Assembly (NCBI RefSeq): GCF_947489755.1
Contig: NZ_CANLFB010000025.1
Coordinates: 1-58,434 of the forward strand
Direction of reading: 5' to 3'
From: an uncultured Psychromonas sp.
Lineage (GTDB): Bacteria > Pseudomonadota > Gammaproteobacteria > Enterobacterales > Psychromonadaceae
Length of the DNA: 58,434 nucleotides
Below the pieces are notes generated by a model that saw nothing but the letters and a program-made list of their open reading frames with translations, made no database searches and was not told the DNA's origin. The position numbers and the translations under genes are program-made. Positions 36,382-47,737 of the stretch are shown piece by piece (positions within the stretch are counted from its first letter, which is position 1; each line of letters opens with the position of its first letter).

Positions 36382-38883
36382 TTATTCTTCATTATCAACT
36401 TTTGTAATTAATGCGAATAGACCATCCTTATGCGTAAAACCCCAGACAGAATGATTATTATAGTTATAACCCCATAAATAAGTCCCACAATCACTTTTTA
36501 CGTCACTGGGTACACTGCCTGCTCCTGATTTAAACATAACACTGAAATCATCAGAGTATGACGTAGCAGTGAAACACTCCTCGTCTAAAAATGTTTCCCA
36601 AATACCTAACGCTTGATTATATCTACCAATAGTTAGTGTAGATAACTCAACACTTTTAGGCGCTGTTATTGCAATTGTCATCGCATCAGCTTCGTCTTCA
36701 TCAGTTACAATACCATCCCGAACAACATTCGTTGGGTTATCAGTTTCAACAGCATCTTTATCAAAATAAAGCTCAGAAGGCGACGTTGTTTGTACAAATC
36801 CATTAGTATTTTTATATGAACCGTCTTGATTTAAATTACCATTAATATACAAAATATCAGAAACTGACCTTATATCATCGTCAGTAAACCAACTCAGCGA
36901 GAGTAACTCATCCATAGCTTGTTCTTGTCGAGGGATATTATAAGCATCGGCAAAACTTGTATATTCACCTTTACCCGTCCCTAAATCATCTTGATAGTTA
37001 GCATCAATCCCAACTTGTTTCTTGTCTTGCGTATCGGTTGTTAATACTTCAACACTGTTATAAGTTAAATTAAAACCATCTAAAATAGCGGCTTCAGTAC
37101 CTATATACCCTTCTTCATCTGGTGTTTTTGTAGTTGTCCAATAAGACTCGTAAGGTGACACTACACGCTGTAAAGCATCGTTTGTATAACTTGCACTATC
37201 TCCTAGGGACCATTCGATAGGGATTATGCTTTCAAAAGTTGTACCTGTTGAATCAATATCATATTGTACCCATGCATTTTGATTTTCATCCCAGTACGTT
37301 CCCATATTCATATCAGCTTCTGAGAAGTTAACTGGAGCATAATAGTTTTTAAAAGTAATTTGACGGCCATTAACTTCGACAATAACAAATGAAATTTTAT
37401 TAGATTTTTCATACTTAGTTAAATCTTTTGTATATTGACTATTAGATCCTTCATAATCCCCTACTTGTGCAAAATTATCCTGTGATAAACCCGTTTCGTA
37501 TTTATCATTGATACCATAGCGATTGTTGTAAGCCTTCCAAGAAGCATTCCCAGCAACTATTTGCGTAAAACCAACAGATGGATTTGAATTATCAGGATGG
37601 ATTAAGCTACGTGAGTATTGATGGTCGTGACCTGCAATATAATTAACTTTATACTCACTCAATAAATTAAGTACGTTATCCATTAAGCCAGGTGACGATT
37701 CATCTTGTAGTTGTAAGTAACCTAGTTGACCAGTATCCAGCCCTAAAATACCAGGTTCTGTTTGATCTTCGTTTTCTTCGCCAGTACTTAACGAACTGAT
37801 GTAATCAAAATACTCATCATAGTTATAAACTGAAGGACGTTTTTTGGTTGATAAAGCTTCATGACCAAACATAACAATATGATCTACTGTTGAACCTTTA
37901 GTTTCTAATACATTTTTCAACCAATCATATATAAGCAGCCATGTACCTTCATAGCTAACAGACACCAAATCACTTGCATAGAAATCAACAGCAATGAACA
38001 AAGTATTGTTTTGAACCGTATAGTACATCAGGTCTTCAATCTCTTCGTAACCAACGATTTCGCCACTTTCTAAACCACTCGTTAATAATGTACCTGGATA
38101 TTTTTGATACAAGTTATAACCTTGATCGTATTCTTTAGAATCGGCATCAGTATAGGCATCTATACCATTATCCATATTATTCACAGACCGACTATCCGTT
38201 GTATCAACTTCTGTCGTAAACCAACTTAGCCAATCATAACCGTCTACGATCTCATGATTACCACGAACAGGTAATACAGTCATACCCGCTTCAGTTAAAG
38301 GATTTGCAACTTTAACCATCCATTCTATATATTCATTTTCAGTCCGGACATCAGTCATATCTCCCACAGCAAGAACGATGGAAACGCCTTCAGCTTTTAT
38401 TTTAGAAACAATGGGATCGACTAATAAAGCAGGGAGATGTTTAAAATCATAAGGTGTATCAAAACGTTCACGACTTGCTATTTCAACTGGCGGTTCACCA
38501 TCAACAAGCGGTTCACCATCTTCATTAACAAATATAGCGTTATAAGGATCTGATACATCTATTTTCCATCCTTCACCATCAAAAATATTGTCATTGTTAA
38601 CATCATAACCAATATCAATAGATAAAGTGATGCCATCATAACTATGCGTGATCGTTTGTTTGTAATCATCATCATCGCGGCCTTGCGTGTCAGGGATCAC
38701 GGCAAAACGCCAAACATTATCAGTATTATTTTCTGAAAGTTTATTTGCCCCTTGAGTCATTGTGGAGCTATCACTGACCGTCTTTGTTGATTCGCTATCA
38801 ATAGATTTTTCAGTATCAGAATTACAAGCTGAAAGAGAGCTTGTAATCGCAATAATTAAAGCTGTTTTTTTTAAAACCTTCAT
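36382..38883 (-). CDS. Large calcineurin-like metallophosphoesterase lipoprotein
   Basis: Exported lipoprotein of 833 residues with lipobox LSAC and acylated C20. The metallophosphoesterase motifs occur in order: PDTQ near residue 62, GDMTD near 173, RGNHE near 208, GHE near 338 and GHDHQ near 416. These residues bind the two metals of the calcineurin superfamily. An insertion between the first two motifs contains an EF-hand-like Asp-rich loop (DVNNDNIFDGE). The C-terminal 300 residues are beta-rich and unassigned. The ATG at 38883 is used because AAGG sits six bases upstream, while the ATG at 38889 would overlap it. Likely a surface or periplasmic phosphodiesterase or nucleotidase; substrate unknown. 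Confidence 0.87.
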   Translation of the reverse strand: MKVLKKTALIIAITSSLSACNSDTEKSIDSESTKTVSDSSTMTQGANKLSENNTDNVWRFAVIPDTQGRDDDDYKQTITHSYDGITLSIDIGYDVNNDNIFDGEGWKIDVSDPYNAIFVNEDGEPLVDGEPPVEIASRERFDTPYDFKHLPALLVDPIVSKIKAEGVSIVLAVGDMTDVRTENEYIEWMVKVANPLTEAGMTVLPVRGNHEIVDGYDWLSWFTTEVDTTDSRSVNNMDNGIDAYTDADSKEYDQGYNLYQKYPGTLLTSGLESGEIVGYEEIEDLMYYTVQNNTLFIAVDFYASDLVSVSYEGTWLLIYDWLKNVLETKGSTVDHIVMFGHEALSTKKRPSVYNYDEYFDYISSLSTGEENEDQTEPGILGLDTGQLGYLQLQDESSPGLMDNVLNLLSEYKVNYIAGHDHQYSRSLIHPDNSNPSVGFTQIVAGNASWKAYNNRYGINDKYETGLSQDNFAQVGDYEGSNSQYTKDLTKYEKSNKISFVIVEVNGRQITFKNYYAPVNFSEADMNMGTYWDENQNAWVQYDIDSTGTTFESIIPIEWSLGDSASYTNDALQRVVSPYESYWTTTKTPDEEGYIGTEAAILDGFNLTYNSVEVLTTDTQDKKQVGIDANYQDDLGTGKGEYTSFADAYNIPRQEQAMDELLSLSWFTDDDIRSVSDILYINGNLNQDGSYKNTNGFVQTTSPSELYFDKDAVETDNPTNVVRDGIVTDEDEADAMTIAITAPKSVELSTLTIGRYNQALGIWETFLDEECFTATSYSDDFSVMFKSGAGSVPSDVKSDCGTYLWGYNYNNHSVWGFTHKDGLFALITKVDNEE

Positions 38884-39235
38884 TGGCATCCTTACCTATA
38901 CTTGAACGTTATAGTTGTAATGACGCTTGATCGTCATTACTTTCCATAAAAATAAAGGAGGTAAGGTAAAGAATAAGTATTACAAATATATGATAGAAAT
39001 ATGTCATATTTATTGTAAGTTATATTTGAAGTAACAATGACACTTGGATTCAGATAAGAAACGTATGGCAGAAGCGTATGGTTTTAAATTATCTCAGAAA
39101 CACTTATATTAATTTATGGAGAAAACGACTTAACCTCAATGCTGGTTAATGAAAGTGGAATTGTATCGCTTTGCTTATCCAGAACAGAGGTTAATTAAGC
39201 ATATAAATAAAAACCAATACAAAAACAACACGCAC

Positions 39236-39267
39236 AAAAAAGGCCAATCATTTCTGATTGGCCTTTT
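39236..39267 (-). terminator. Intrinsic terminator after acetate kinase
   Basis: AAAAAGGCCAATCA and TGATTGGCCTTTT form a near-perfect stem with a four-base loop, flanked by A and T runs. It lies 23 bases after the ackA stop. Confidence 0.88.
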
Positions 39268-39289
39268 CATTTTTAAAGCGGTGTGAGAA

Positions 39290-40498
39290 CTAAACGTTCA
39301 CTAGCGCTAATGTATCTTGAGCGATAACCCACTCTTCGTTGGTTTGAACGACCATTGCGATAGTGCTGTCATTTTCAGTGATAATGCCTTGGTTAGAAGA
39401 CTTACCGAAACGGTTTGCTAAGTTTTCTTGTTCGTTAACTTTAAAGCCTAATAAACCTAAACGCTCTAATGTTAGTTGACGAATTGGCGCTGAGTTTTCA
39501 CCGATACCACCAGTGAAGATAACTGCATCTAAACGCCCATCTAAGGCAGCGGTGTAGCTTCCGATGTATTTAGCTAGACGGTAGCAGTATAAATCCATTG
39601 CGCGTTTCGCAGCTTCATCTGTATCGTAGTTATCTTCAACAAAACGACAATCTGATGTTTTTTCTGTTAATCCTAATAAACCAGACTCTTTTGTTAGCAT
39701 ATCATTGATTTCTGCCATGCTATAACCTAGCTCATCGTGTAAATGGAAGATAATTGCTGGGTCAACATCACCACAACGAGTTCCCATGACAAGCCCTTCT
39801 AATGGTGTCATACCCATTGAAGTATCTACAGAGACGCCATTTTTAATTGCACAAACAGAACCACCGTTACCTAAGTGACAGTTAATAATGTTTAACTCTG
39901 TCACTGGTTTTTGCAATACATCAGCTACTTGTAGGCTGATGTAGTAATGGCTTGTTCCGTGCATACCGTAACGACGAATACCATTATCACGGTAAAGTTT
40001 ATATGGTAGAGCATATAAGAATGCTTCTTCTGGCATAGTTTGGTGGAATGCCGTATCGAATACCGCTACATTTGATAATGCAGGCAATGCTTTTTGAGCG
40101 GCACGAATACCGATAAGATGTGCTGGGTTGTGTAATGGCGCTAATGAAATACAGTCTTCAATGCCTTTCATTACTTCGTCAGAGATAACCGCTGATTTAG
40201 TAAACTGCTCACCACCGTGAACAACACGATGTCCGATTGCAAATAGATTTGCTTTTAATACTGGATTTAAAGAAAGAATTTCATCTACGATATACGTTAA
40301 TGCTTCTTCATGTGCAGCGCCTGCGCCTAAATCAGCTTTCCCTTTAACGCCTTCTAAGTTCCATTTAATACTTGCATTATCTAACTGCAAACATTCAGAA
40401 AGACCTGAAAGTTTTTCATCGCCATTAACAGCATCAATGATGGCAAACTTCAAAGAAGAACTACCACAGTTAAGTACAAGAATCAGTTTGCTATCCAT
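39290..40498 (-). CDS. ackA: Acetate kinase
   Basis: Acetate kinase, catalysing the reversible transfer of phosphate between ATP and acetate in the cytoplasm; 402 residues, the normal length. ASKHA-fold signatures are all present: NCGSSSLKF at the N-terminus, [47 protein letters not shown] and FTGGIGENS. No phosphotransacetylase gene is adjacent, unlike the common ackA-pta arrangement, so the partner must be encoded elsewhere. Because lactate oxidation genes lie nearby, a link between lactate, acetyl-phosphate and acetate is plausible but unproven. It ends at a strong terminator. Confidence 0.96.
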   Translation of the reverse strand: MDSKLILVLNCGSSSLKFAIIDAVNGDEKLSGLSECLQLDNASIKWNLEGVKGKADLGAGAAHEEALTYIVDEILSLNPVLKANLFAIGHRVVHGGEQFTKSAVISDEVMKGIEDCISLAPLHNPAHLIGIRAAQKALPALSNVAVFDTAFHQTMPEEAFLYALPYKLYRDNGIRRYGMHGTSHYYISLQVADVLQKPVTELNIINCHLGNGGSVCAIKNGVSVDTSMGMTPLEGLVMGTRCGDVDPAIIFHLHDELGYSMAEINDMLTKESGLLGLTEKTSDCRFVEDNYDTDEAAKRAMDLYCYRLAKYIGSYTAALDGRLDAVIFTGGIGENSAPIRQLTLERLGLLGFKVNEQENLANRFGKSSNQGIITENDSTIAMVVQTNEEWVIAQDTLALVNV

Positions 40499-41307
40499 TT
40501 TTAAATCCTATTTATCACAAAAACAAAGAGTTAGATCAATAAACAAGCCCAACTCTATAAAAGTTATATTCTTTGGCATTGTAAAGAAACAATAATCGAT
40601 ATAGCCCCTATGAACACTATCGCCAAATTAGAAGTGCGCAAGCATACACGTGAACGACAGAGATCACAAAACAGTTTTAAAAAGCTTATCTACCTTTATT
40701 GATTAAAGATTATAAAGGGTATGTTAAAAAAAAGTGACGAAATGCACTTTTATAACATTTTCACTAGTTGTTGAGCATTATTTCACCAACAAAATAGCAA
40801 CATTTAATTCACATTTGGTATTTATAATCACCTAAAAATCTAATCAAAAGAATGACTTGTCAAGCTATATAAGCTCATTGATAAACAGTATTAATAGAAG
40901 TGGGTCACTTAATGTTATTAAAATAAGATCACTAATAAAGTCTGTCACGATGACATAGCCGATGAGTATCAATCGATGCGTTAACTTAATGAGACAGTAA
41001 TTTGAAGAGTTAATAATATAACGTTCTAATTAGCTAGAAATTGAGTCACTTAAAGGTCAGCTTCTTAAGGATTTCATTACTTGGAAATCTAGTGAGGTAG
41101 AGGTTTACTTAATCTGTAATCGTGCTGTGTGGAAATAATGAAGTGTTGTAATAGTAGCATGGAGACTGTAATAACACGGTGATTTTGGCCTCTAGACTTA
41201 TAGCTTTAATCGCTGAGTAACTTAATGACTTAGCGGCTTGATGAATTAGCAGCTTAGTCATTTAATAAGCCGCTAGATTAGTGATATCACCCAACTCACT
41301 TATGTTA
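40499..41307. other. Intergenic region downstream of the LysR gene
   Basis: About 800 bases between ackA and the LysR gene, both on the minus strand. It includes the ackA promoter region. A hairpin at 41231-41275 (TAGCGGCTT arms) lies 33 bases after the LysR stop and could end that transcript, though it has no T-run. No gene was found. Confidence 0.4.
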
Positions 41308-42210
41308 TTAAAAAGACTCCCCTATTGCTAAATAACTTTCTCGAATATGATCAATCAACAAACGAATCTTAAGTGGGGCCTGACGTGTAAATGGATACAC
41401 GGCATAAATACCTAGTTTCTTACCGACCTGCTCAGGGAAAATATCAATTAAGTCACCTTTCAGAATATCTTGGTACACTAAACAACGTGGTACATAAGCG
41501 ATACCATTACCACCTAATGCAATTTTTCGTAATGATCCCGCATTATTGGTGGTGAAGTTACCAGCCACTTTAATAATATAATTGCCGTGCTTCCCTCTAA
41601 ATTCCCACTCAGAAGCCCCTGTCGTTTGATACGCGTATTGTAGGCAATTATGGTTCACTAACGACTCTGGTGTCATTGGTCTTCCAAAACGTTCGATATA
41701 AGCAGGTGCAGTACAAATAACCCAATGAGAATCAATTAAGTGGCGAGCAATTAGGTTTGAGTCGTCCATATCGCCTGTTCTAATCACTAAATCGTAGCCA
41801 CCTTCCACCAAATCCACAAAGGAATTTCGCATGGACATGTCGACCGTGAGTCCAGGGTGCATATTGCAAAACTCAGCGACGGTATTGGCTAATAAAAGGT
41901 CACCAGAAATGGTTGGCACTGACATTTTGATATTACCCACCATGCTTTCAGCATATCCATATACTGCGTCAATCGCTTCTACTGCGGCCTGCTTCACATT
42001 TTTAGCGCCTTGATAAAGCACTTTTCCAGCTTCGCTCAGTGTTAATTTTCGTGTCGTTCTATATAAAAGCTGTACACCGAGATCTTCTTCTAATCTAGCG
42101 ATATGTTTGCTAACCACTGAATTTGTAAGGGAATTAATTTCAGCTACTTTGCTAAATGAACCGTGTTCTACCACTTGAACAAATAGAATTAAATCGTCTG
42201 CTTTTGTCAT
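41308..42210 (-). CDS. LysR-family regulator, likely of lactate genes
   Basis: LysR-type regulator of 300 residues. The DNA-binding domain (LILFVQVVEHGSFSKVAEIN... to RTTRKLTLSEAG) is N-terminal and the effector-binding lobes follow. The ATG at 42210 gives the normal family N-terminus. The open frame extends to 42243, but neither start has a good ribosome site. It is transcribed divergently from the lactate permease gene with about 180 bases between, the classical arrangement for a LysR protein controlling its neighbour. I infer control of lldP and possibly dld. The effector (perhaps lactate or pyruvate) is not shown. Confidence 0.87.
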   Translation of the reverse strand: MTKADDLILFVQVVEHGSFSKVAEINSLTNSVVSKHIARLEEDLGVQLLYRTTRKLTLSEAGKVLYQGAKNVKQAAVEAIDAVYGYAESMVGNIKMSVPTISGDLLLANTVAEFCNMHPGLTVDMSMRNSFVDLVEGGYDLVIRTGDMDDSNLIARHLIDSHWVICTAPAYIERFGRPMTPESLVNHNCLQYAYQTTGASEWEFRGKHGNYIIKVAGNFTTNNAGSLRKIALGGNGIAYVPRCLVYQDILKGDLIDIFPEQVGKKLGIYAVYPFTRQAPLKIRLLIDHIRESYLAIGESF

Positions 42211-42392
42211 TATTATGTCGATTTGGGAAACAATGTTTATCATTATCTCTATATATACATAAAAAGCAAAGGAGTATCGTCACAATCCATTAACAAATGA
42301 GCAACAACAAAAACAAAGAAAGGCGAGTCAATGTCACTCTGTTTTTAACCATGGTTATGGGACATAACAATCGTATAGAAAAGGAAAAATAG

Positions 42393-44111
42393 ATGAACAG
42401 TACGTTACTTGCAATAATTGCATTTTTACCAATAGTGATGGCGGCAATCTTATTAGTTGGGCTAAATTGGCCGGCCAAAAAAGCAATGCCAGTCGCCTTT
42501 GTGTTAACAGCAGTCATCGCTTTCTTTGTTTGGGATATGTCTTCAACACGTATTATTGCCTCGTCCTTACAAGGCTTGCTTATCACAGTGTCAGTTTTAT
42601 GGATTGTATTCGGTGCTATTTTCTTACTCAATACGTTAAAGCATACCGGAGCCATTAATGTTATTCGTACAGGTTTCATCAATATCTCGCCTGACCGCCG
42701 TATTCAAGCGATCATCATCGCTTGGTGTTTTGGCTCATTCATTGAAGGCGCATCAGGATTCGGTACTCCGGCGGCAATCGCAGCTCCTCTACTTGTCGCC
42801 ATTGGTTTTCCTGCATTAGCAGCGGTGGTTATTGGCATGATGATTCAATCAACACCAGTTTCATTTGGTGCTGTTGGCACGCCGATCATCGTTGGCGTGA
42901 ATAAAGGTCTCGATACTCATAACATTTCAGAGGCATTAGTCTCTGGTGGATCAACATGGGATATTTACTTACAAGAAATAACCAATAATGTCGCTATCAT
43001 TCATGCAATTGTTGGCACCTTCATACCAGTATTAATGGCAATGATGCTAACCCGCTTTTTTGGCAAGAACAAAAGCTGGACTGAAGCATTAAACATATTA
43101 CCTTTTGCCATTTTTGCGGGCTTAGCATTTACAGTGCCTTATGCATTAACAGGTGTTTTTCTTGGTCCTGAATTTCCATCGTTAATGGGTGGTTTAATCA
43201 GTCTTACTATTGTTGTTGCTGCCGCTAAAAAAGGATTCCTTGTACCTAAAAAGACATGGGATTTTGAAGATGAAGCGAAGTGGCCGAGTGAATGGTTAGG
43301 TTCACTTAAAATGGAGCTAAAGGACAGCCTTTCCAAAGTAGCTCAGAAAAAAGAGATGAGCCTTGCATTAGCTTGGGTACCTTATTTGTTGCTTGCTATT
43401 ATTTTAGTGATTAGCCGTGTGAGTGCTGAATTTAAAGACTTCTTAAAAAGCATAAGTTTATCATTTAGCAACATTTTAGGAGAAACAGGGATCAGCTCTG
43501 CTATTGAGCCGCTTTATTTACCCGGTGGTATTTTGGTCTTTGTTGCGCTACTGGCTGTTTTATTACAATCACGCAGTTTCAAACCGTTAAGCAGTGCCTT
43601 TAAAGAATCAAGCAAGACATTGATAGGAGCAGGTTTTGTATTAATATTTGCCATTCCTATGGTGCGAATCTTTATTAACTCCGGTATTAACAGTGCTGAT
43701 TTAGCCAGTATGCCTGTCACTACTGCTAATTTTGCTGCAGACCTTGTCGGTGATCTATTTCCAGCACTCAGTGCCTCTATCGGTGCATTAGGCGCGTTTA
43801 TTGCCGGATCAAACACCATTTCAAACATGATGTTTAGCCAATTTCAATTTGAAGTGGCACAAACGTTAGCGGTTTCAAGTACAGCAATGGTCTCACTTCA
43901 GGCGGTTGGCGCAGCGGCAGGTAATATGATTGCTATTCATAATGTCGTTGCAGCATCCGCGACTGTGGGTTTATTAGGTAGAGAAGGAATCGTTCTACGT
44001 AAAACCATCATCCCTACTTTCTACTATGTCGCTGTTACCGGCATTATTGGTTTAATTCTTATTTATGGTTTTAATATTAGCGATAGCTTGATGCTTGCTC
44101 AAGGAAAATAA
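42393..44111 (+). CDS. lldP: Lactate permease (LldP/LctP family)
   Basis: Lactate/proton symporter of 572 residues with twelve to fourteen membrane segments. Family signatures are [22 protein letters not shown] near residue 115, [12 protein letters not shown] near 155 and the C-terminal block [16 protein letters not shown] with [20 protein letters not shown]. It imports L- and D-lactate across the inner membrane. The start follows AAGGA. The D-lactate dehydrogenase gene lies 300 bases downstream in the same direction and a LysR gene is divergent, giving a lactate-use locus. Shewanella has the same lldP next to dld-II arrangement, according to published descriptions of its lactate genes. Confidence 0.94.
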   Translation: MNSTLLAIIAFLPIVMAAILLVGLNWPAKKAMPVAFVLTAVIAFFVWDMSSTRIIASSLQGLLITVSVLWIVFGAIFLLNTLKHTGAINVIRTGFINISPDRRIQAIIIAWCFGSFIEGASGFGTPAAIAAPLLVAIGFPALAAVVIGMMIQSTPVSFGAVGTPIIVGVNKGLDTHNISEALVSGGSTWDIYLQEITNNVAIIHAIVGTFIPVLMAMMLTRFFGKNKSWTEALNILPFAIFAGLAFTVPYALTGVFLGPEFPSLMGGLISLTIVVAAAKKGFLVPKKTWDFEDEAKWPSEWLGSLKMELKDSLSKVAQKKEMSLALAWVPYLLLAIILVISRVSAEFKDFLKSISLSFSNILGETGISSAIEPLYLPGGILVFVALLAVLLQSRSFKPLSSAFKESSKTLIGAGFVLIFAIPMVRIFINSGINSADLASMPVTTANFAADLVGDLFPALSASIGALGAFIAGSNTISNMMFSQFQFEVAQTLAVSSTAMVSLQAVGAAAGNMIAIHNVVAASATVGLLGREGIVLRKTIIPTFYYVAVTGIIGLILIYGFNISDSLMLAQGK

Positions 44112-44411
44112 TAACAAGAAAAAAGTAATTTAAACAATAGCTTACGAAATAACAAAGTGAGCGAAAGCATATAATTGTACTGCTTTAGGTAATAAAACTA
44201 AGTCAGTACATTTTAACGAATGGCCATTAATGATTAATAATTTGCAATAGACCATTCAATTTTAATCATTGAACCTAAGCAAACCACAAAATATAAAATA
44301 ACATACAACGAATATTGTCTTAATTTTTAATCTGTTTAACGCCATCGACATTCATATTTATGGCATACACCTTATGAGTCAATTCGTTGCAATTAACATT
44401 GAGGATCTATA

Positions 44412-47261
44412 ATGAAAAACAGTGAACAACCTTACCAACAATTAAAAGAAATGTTGTTGCAACATATCGATGAAAATAGAATTTTTACCGACCAAGCATT
44501 ACGACTTGCTTACGGTACGGATGCAAGCTTTTACCGTTTAATTCCTAAGATGGTATTACGTTTAAAAAATCTTGATGAAGTCATTTTTACTATTAAAGCC
44601 TGTGGCCAACTGAACATCCCTTGTACCTTCCGGGCGGCGGGCACCAGCCTTTCAGGACAAGCAGTATCAGACTCAGTATTAATTACCTTAACTGATGATT
44701 GGCGAGGGCATGAAATCCACGATGATGGGCATAAAATAACACTGCAACCTGGCGTTATTGGCGCAGATGCAAATAAATACCTTGCTTCATTTGGGCGTAA
44801 AATCGGACCAGATCCTGCTTCTATTAATGCCTGTAAAATTGGCGGTATTGCGGCTAATAATGCGAGTGGTATGTGTTGTGGGACCGCACAAAACTCTTAC
44901 CGTACGATTGATAGTATGAAGTTGGTTTTTTCAGATGGTACATTACTTAATACCGCAGATAAATACAGCATAGCCGCTTTCTCGTTGAAGCAACCAGAAT
45001 TAATTTCAGGCATTGAAGCACTATGTGCAGACGTTGCCAATAACACTGAATTAACAGAACGTATTAATCATAAATATCGTCTTAAAAATACCACTGGATA
45101 TTCACTTAATTCATTAGTTGATTACTCAGACCCGATTGAAGTGATCAAACATTTAATGATTGGTTCAGAAGGCACACTCGGCTTTATTGCTGAGATAACT
45201 TATAACACTGTCATTGAACACCCTCACAAAGCGTCTGCATTAATCGTGTTTAATAATATTGAAGAAGCGAGTAAAGCGGTTACTGCGTTAACAAAAGAGC
45301 CAGTGTCAGCAGTAGAAATGATGGATGGCCGAGCAATGCGCTCAGTTGCAGATAAACCAGGCATGCCTAGTTTCCTTGAAACGTTGGATTTACAGGCTGG
45401 CACCCTCTTAATAGAGTCTCGTGCAAGTGATACGGCGCAATTAGATCAACAATGTCAGGCCATAATGCAAACGGTCGCTCAATTTAACGTCATAGAGTCC
45501 GTCTCTTTTACCACCGATGCGACTATGGTGGCTACATTATGGGGCATTCGCAAAGGTATGTTCCCAGCCGTTGGCGCAGTAAGAGAAGTCGGCACAACTG
45601 TGATTATTGAAGATGTCGCTTTTCCTGTTGAGCATTTAGCCGCGGGAGTACTTGATTTACAAGCGCTATTTGAACAATTCAATTACCACGAAGCCATTAT
45701 TTTTGGTCATGCGCTTGAAGGTAATTTACATTTTGTATTCACGCAAAGTTTCGACACGCCAGCAGAAATAAAACGTTATGGCAATTTCATGGATGCCGTA
45801 GCGCAGTTAGTCGCGGTTAAATATCAAGGTTCATTAAAAGCAGAGCATGGAACAGGCCGTAATATGACGCCCTATGTTGAACTAGAATGGGGTAAAGACG
45901 GCTATGCTTTAATGCAAAAAATTAAAGCATTGTTTGACCCGCGTGGCATATTAAATCCAGGGGTAATTATTAATGATGACCCTATCGCACACCTTAAAAA
46001 CCTAAAACCAATGCCTAAAGCAGATGACTTGATTGACCGCTGTATTGAGTGTGGTTTTTGTGAGCCGGTATGTCCTTCAAGAACGCTCAGCTTGTCACCT
46101 CGTCAACGTATAGTGTTGTATCGAGAACTACAGCGTAGAGAACATAATAACGAGACTGAAGATGCAAAAGCATTACGAGATGTTTTTGAATATCAAGGCA
46201 TAGACACTTGCGCGGCAACAGGATTATGTTCAGAACGTTGCCCAGTAGGTATCAACACGGGTGATTTAGTTAAAAAATTACGCACCAGTAAATATAAAAA
46301 ATTCACACCTATTGCCCGTTGGACAGCAGACCATTTTACTGCCACTACCAAAATGGCATCAATGGGGCTTAAAGTCAGCAGTGTCGCTCAAAAAACCTTA
46401 GGCAATAAAACCGTCGCGAAAGTCACGAATAAAGTACGTAGTTTAAGCGCAGGAAAAACACCAATGTGGATGCCTGAAATGCCTACGGCTAATACGCATA
46501 AAGTGAGCAGCACTTTTGGGCAAAATGAAGCAAATAAAGACAGCAAAAAAGTTGTTTATTTCCCATCGTGTGCAGCTCGCACCATGGGACAACAAGCTAA
46601 TAATAGTGATAGTCGTCCATTAACTGAAGTGACAGAATCATTAATTAAAAAAGCAGGCTTTGATATTATCATTCCAGATGCTTTAACAGATCAATGTTGC
46701 GGAATGCCATACGACAGTAAAGGAATGAGTGAACTTGCATTGCAAAAATCTCAGCAATTAGAAGCCGCACTATGGGAAGCCAGCGAGCAAGGTAAATGGC
46801 CTATCTTAATGGATACCAGCCCTTGTGCAAAACAAAGCATTGATAAATTTACACATTCTATGGAAGTGTTAGAGCCTACAGGATTTGTCCTTAAATACTT
46901 ACAGTCACACCTACAATTTTCGCCTATCAAAGAAACGGTGATGTTGCATATTACTTGTAGTGCTCAACGAATGGGATTAGAAAATAGCATGCTGACATTA
47001 GCTAAATCCTGTGCAAGTGATGTGATTGTACCAGAGCATATCCAATGTTGTGGATGGGCAGGCGATAAAGGCTTTACCACGCCTGAATTAAACGCTGCCG
47101 CCGTACATACACTAAAAGATCAAGTGCCTGACCATTGTACACGAGGGTTTAGTAATAGCCGTACCTGTGAAATTGGTCTTTCACATCATAGTGGTATCCC
47201 TTATCAATCTATTTTATATCTAGTTGATGAAGCAACGCATTACACTGCTACTATGAAATAG
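44412..47261 (+). CDS. FAD and Fe-S dependent D-lactate dehydrogenase (Dld-II type)
   Basis: Quinone-linked D-lactate dehydrogenase, 949 residues. The N-terminal half is an FAD-binding PCMH domain (RAAGTSLSGQAVSDSVLI near residues 76-93, GGIAANNASGMCCGT near 143-157) followed by the FAD-oxidase C domain ending at KAEHGTGRN. The C-terminal half has two 4Fe-4S motifs, CIECGFCEPVCP near residue 544 and CAATGLCSERCP near 598. Two CCG domains follow, with CCGMPYD near 760 and CCGWAGD near 879, typical of GlpC- and LldE-like electron-transfer modules. The build matches Shewanella Dld-II. It oxidises D-lactate to pyruvate at the membrane. The start follows GAGGA. Confidence 0.93.
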   Translation: MKNSEQPYQQLKEMLLQHIDENRIFTDQALRLAYGTDASFYRLIPKMVLRLKNLDEVIFTIKACGQLNIPCTFRAAGTSLSGQAVSDSVLITLTDDWRGHEIHDDGHKITLQPGVIGADANKYLASFGRKIGPDPASINACKIGGIAANNASGMCCGTAQNSYRTIDSMKLVFSDGTLLNTADKYSIAAFSLKQPELISGIEALCADVANNTELTERINHKYRLKNTTGYSLNSLVDYSDPIEVIKHLMIGSEGTLGFIAEITYNTVIEHPHKASALIVFNNIEEASKAVTALTKEPVSAVEMMDGRAMRSVADKPGMPSFLETLDLQAGTLLIESRASDTAQLDQQCQAIMQTVAQFNVIESVSFTTDATMVATLWGIRKGMFPAVGAVREVGTTVIIEDVAFPVEHLAAGVLDLQALFEQFNYHEAIIFGHALEGNLHFVFTQSFDTPAEIKRYGNFMDAVAQLVAVKYQGSLKAEHGTGRNMTPYVELEWGKDGYALMQKIKALFDPRGILNPGVIINDDPIAHLKNLKPMPKADDLIDRCIECGFCEPVCPSRTLSLSPRQRIVLYRELQRREHNNETEDAKALRDVFEYQGIDTCAATGLCSERCPVGINTGDLVKKLRTSKYKKFTPIARWTADHFTATTKMASMGLKVSSVAQKTLGNKTVAKVTNKVRSLSAGKTPMWMPEMPTANTHKVSSTFGQNEANKDSKKVVYFPSCAARTMGQQANNSDSRPLTEVTESLIKKAGFDIIIPDALTDQCCGMPYDSKGMSELALQKSQQLEAALWEASEQGKWPILMDTSPCAKQSIDKFTHSMEVLEPTGFVLKYLQSHLQFSPIKETVMLHITCSAQRMGLENSMLTLAKSCASDVIVPEHIQCCGWAGDKGFTTPELNAAAVHTLKDQVPDHCTRGFSNSRTCEIGLSHHSGIPYQSILYLVDEATHYTATMK

Positions 47262-47282
47262 CTGATTTGATTAATAGATAAA

Positions 47283-47361
47283 AACAACTCACTGGATGCT
47301 GTCTAACTTTTGATGAATGATAGTAAAAAGTGAGAATTTAAAAAAAGTGAGTTGTTATTTT
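47283..47361 (+). terminator. Terminator of the lactate locus
   Basis: AACAACTCACT and AGTGAGTTGTT pair around a structured 52-base insert and are followed by ATTTTT. It lies 22 bases after the D-lactate dehydrogenase stop. The remaining ~370 bases to the convergent gene hold nothing recognisable. Confidence 0.7.
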
Positions 47362-47737
47362 TCTATGGAGATTATATTGAGTAACTGACTATTTATGTGG
47401 ACTATAGACTGTCAATGCATTCTCCAAATAGCACGAATGAGATGATAAAAATGAGCTAGTGACATACACAAACTTAATATACTTTGCCAGTAATACCGAT
47501 TATCCAAAAAGTTTATTGTTTGTCTGAGGTGTTTATATGAAGTATTTATATAGTGTGTTTACGTAATGCATTCGAATAGTGTATTCAATTAATTGATTCA
47601 TCAATAGTTTCAACCTTATTAAAACGATTGATGAGCCATAACAACCATCTCCTTACATGTGTCATCACGTAACTAAACTGTATAATTGTCGTCCGCAACT
47701 ATCAAAAAACACCTTTTTTCAGTCAGTTTTATTGAAA

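Noticed and set aside
38990-39180. Possible gene remnant between the phosphoesterase and acetate kinase genes
   Set aside because: Short open stretches exist in more than one frame, but none has a family resemblance, start or ribosome site.
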